Source of the DNA: Rhabditoides inermis
Taxonomy: Eukaryota; Nematoda; Chromadorea; Rhabditida; Rhabditidae
Reading direction: 5' to 3'
Length of the DNA: 64,000 nucleotides
Assembly (NCBI GenBank): GCA_963966185.1
Contig: CAWZYM010000129.1
Coordinates: 186,001 to 250,000 of the forward strand
Shown here: positions 61,701-64,000 of the stretch, in pieces
How positions within the stretch are numbered: the first letter of the stretch is position 1
Layout of the letters: each line of letters starts with the position of its first letter
Notes under the pieces: model-generated
What the model was told of the DNA's origin: nothing
The model's input: only the letters and a program-made list of their open reading frames with translations
The model's database searches: none
Position numbers and translations under genes: made by a program

Positions 61701-63686
61701 ATAGCTCATTGGTCGGGCACTTCTCGAGAAAACACATTGTAGTATGCAGTTTGACTCGATCTCCCAAACGCGACGGTCGAGAGAAGATGGCCGGGCCTTT
61801 TTGTTAGAACGACTGTGGTAAAGAAAAAGACGGTTAGCGTTAGAGCAGTTCATTTTTATGTTTTCTAAAAATTCTCATACTTAGCTCATTGGTCGGGCAC
61901 TTCTCGAGAAAACACATTGTAGTATGCAGTTTGACTCGATCTCCCAAACGCGACGGTCGAGAGAAGATGGCCGGGCATATTTGTTAGAACGACTGTGGTA
62001 AAGAGAAAGACGGTTAGAGCAGTTTGTTTTTCTGTTCTTTGAAAATGCCCATAGCTCATTGGTCGGGCACTTCTCGAGAAAACACATTGTAGTATACAGT
62101 ATGACTCGATCTCCCAAACGCGACGGTCGAGAGAATGTGGCCGGGCATATTTGTTAGAACGACTATGGTAAAAAAAAGACGGTTAGAGCAATACATTTTT
62201 CTGTTCTTTGAAAGTGCCCATAGCTCATTGGTCGGGCACTTCTCGAGAAAACACATTGTAGTATGCAGTATGACTCGATCTCCCAAACGCGACGGTCGAG
62301 AGAAAATGGCCGGGCATAATTGTTAGAACGACTATGGTAAAGAAAAAGACAGTTAGAGCAGTTCATTTTTATGTTTTCTGAAAATGCCCTTAGCTCATTG
62401 GTCAGGCACTTCTCGAGAAAACACATTGTAGTATGCAGTTTGACTCGATCTCCCAAACGCGACGGTCGAGAGAAGATGGCCGGGCATATTTGTTAGAACG
62501 ACTACGGTAAAGAAAAAGACGGTTAGAGCAGTTCATTTTCCTGTTCTCTAAAAATGCCCATAGCTAATTGGTCGGGCACTTCTCGAGAAAACACATTGTA
62601 GTATGCAGTTTGACTCGATCTCCCAAACGCGACGGTCGAGAGAAGATGGCCGGGCCTTTTTGTTAGAACGACTGTGGTAAAGAAAAAGACGTTTAGAGCA
62701 GTTTATTTTTATGTTTTCTAAAAATTCTCATAGCTCATTGGTCGGGCACCTCGGGCACTTCTCGAGAAAACACATTGTAGTATGCAGTTTGACTCGACCT
62801 CCCAAACGCGACGGTCGAGAGAAGATGGCCGGGCATAATTGTTAGAACGACTGTGGTAAAGAGTAAGACGGTTAGAGCAGTTCATTTTTCTGTTCTTTGA
62901 AAATGCCCATAGCTCATTGGTCAGGCACTTCTCGAGAAAACACATTGTAGTATGCAGTATGACTCGATCTCCCAAACGCGACGGTCGAGAGAAGATGGCC
63001 GGGCATAATTGTTAGAACGACTATGGTAAAGAAAAAGACAGTTAGAGCAGTTCATTTTTATGTTTTCTAAAAATGCCCTTAGCTCATTGGTCAGGCACTT
63101 CTCGAGAAAACACATTGTAGTATGCAGTTTGACTCGATCTCCCAAACGCGACGGTCGAGAGAAGATGGCCGGGCATATTTGTTAGAACGACTATGGTAAA
63201 GAAAAAGACGGTTAGAGCAGTTCGTTTTCCTGTTCTCTAAAAATGCCCATAGCTCATTGGTCGGGCACTTCTCGATAAAACACATTGTAGTATGCAGTTT
63301 GACTCGACCTCCCAAACGCGACGGTCGAGAGAATGTGGCCGGGCATTATTGTTAGAACGACTGTGGTAAAGAAAAAGACGGTTAGAGCAGTTTATTTTCT
63401 ATGTTTTCTAAAAATTCTCATAGTTCATTGGTCGGGCACTTCTCGAGAAAACACATTGTAGTATGCAGTTTGACTCGACCTCCCAAACGCGACGGTCGAG
63501 AGAAGATGGCCGGGCCTTTTTGTTAGAACGACTGTGGTAAAGAAAAAGACGGTTAGAGCAGTTCATTTTTATGTTTTCTAAACATTCTCATAGCTCATTG
63601 GTCGGGCACTTCTCGAGAAAACACATTGTAGTATGCAGTTTGACTCGACCTCCCAAACGCGACGGTCGAGAGAAGATGGCCGGGCA

Positions 63687-63720
63687 TTAGAGAGGGCGCG
63701 CCAGCGCCCTCTCGTTTGTA
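63687..63720. other. Array boundary hairpin, perfect 10-bp stem, Helitron-like on the minus strand
   Basis: Satellite ends at A63686. Then comes TTA and the stem GAGAGGGCGC (63690-63699), loop GCCA, GCGCCCTCTC (63704-63713), then GTTTGTA. On the minus strand the order is ACAAACG-like sequence, hairpin, CTAA, then T of the satellite (TGCCCGG). An A-T junction with a CTRR end fits Helitron target use. The stem abuts the end, closer than in most Helitrons, so the assignment is tentative. Confidence 0.5.
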
Positions 63721-64000
63721 CTGGATGTCCCCGCGCGCTAGAATGCTCAAAAACGACTTTTCCCGGATGAAGCACTTTTCCTCATTTTGAAGTGATTTCC
63801 ATTGTTACATTGAACATCTCTATTCGATAAGATAGAAAGAGTGCGGATTGATTGAGTTTGATTGAATTTGAAGCGAGAACGGATAGTGTAATTTTGTGAA
63901 ACCGCATAGTGCGGATTGAGATTGGTGTCGGGCGTCGGACATTATTCGACGTGTTATACAACAGAAGTTGCTTTGCTTCGCCCCCTCTGCTTTGTGTGAC
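63721..64000. other. Non-satellite DNA to the window edge, no gene seen
   Basis: Mixed AT-rich sequence with a GTGCGGATTGA word twice (63841 and 63910). No open frame of note lies wholly in it. It may be the body of the element whose end is at 63687, or ordinary flanking DNA. Confidence 0.5.

Larger units (their letters stand above)
47590..63686 (+). repeat. 170-bp satellite array, segment 5
   Basis: About 95 monomers. Most of 48064-58700 is made of 23-monomer units. The last 2 kb (61.8-63.7 kb) has more substitutions and indels per monomer, such as ACTACGGTAAAG, GAGAATGTGGCC, CTCGATAAAAC and a 9-base duplication at about 62748 (GGGCACCTCGGGCACTTC). That is typical of an array edge. It stops at GGCCGGGCA, 63686. 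Confidence 0.96.

Noticed and set aside
44..63775. Some 200 overlapping minus-strand frames of 64-132 aa (starting MGDRVKLHTTMC or MCFLEKC) and plus-strand frames of 61-108 aa in the satellite
   Set aside because: They repeat every 170 bp, a length that is not a multiple of three, so neighbours overlap in different frames and end wherever the next monomer brings a stop. Frameshifting indels are tolerated freely. They are products of the repeat and not genes.

Overview
This is eukaryotic, almost certainly animal, heterochromatin. About 55.8 kb of the 64 kb is one satellite family: roughly 328 head-to-tail monomers of about 170 bp, all in the same orientation. The GT-AG exon fragment at 47488-47549, the forms of the mobile elements and the base composition all point to a metazoan, perhaps an arthropod, but the species cannot be settled from the sequence. 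I see no intact protein-coding gene, tRNA, rRNA or CRISPR array. The many 60-130 aa open frames in the satellite are by-products of the repeat.

Layout: 1-10646 satellite; 10647-10913 short non-satellite insert; 10914-13482 satellite; 13483-17557 long insert (4.1 kb) that begins with the same 261 bases as the short insert; 17558-42299 satellite; 42300-45637 foldback-type DNA transposon with terminal inverted repeats of about 0.9 kb and a TA target duplication; 45638-47385 satellite; 47386-47589 a 0.2-kb piece of intron-exon-intron DNA whose exon matches the GTPase domain of the signal recognition particle receptor alpha subunit; 47590-63686 satellite; 63687-64000 non-satellite DNA that starts at a perfect GC-rich hairpin.

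The satellite has higher-order structure. Multi-monomer blocks are repeated almost without change: a 26-monomer period (4420 bp, copies at 1 and 4421, with a shortened third copy at 20534), a 7-monomer unit of 1197 bp in 27-32 kb, a 15-monomer unit of 2553 bp with a 9-monomer derivative in 33.7-40.3 kb, and a 23-monomer unit of about 3.94 kb in 48-58 kb that itself holds a 6-monomer duplication. This pattern fits repeated unequal exchange. One insert was copied along with its satellite block; the foldback element and the receptor exon occur once each.

The points of most interest are the captured receptor exon, the foldback element (mirrored gene-like arms, promoter-like CpG-rich core, second palindrome inside it), the three GC-rich hairpins that look like Helitron-type ends, and the higher-order organisation, which would suit a centromeric or pericentromeric array.
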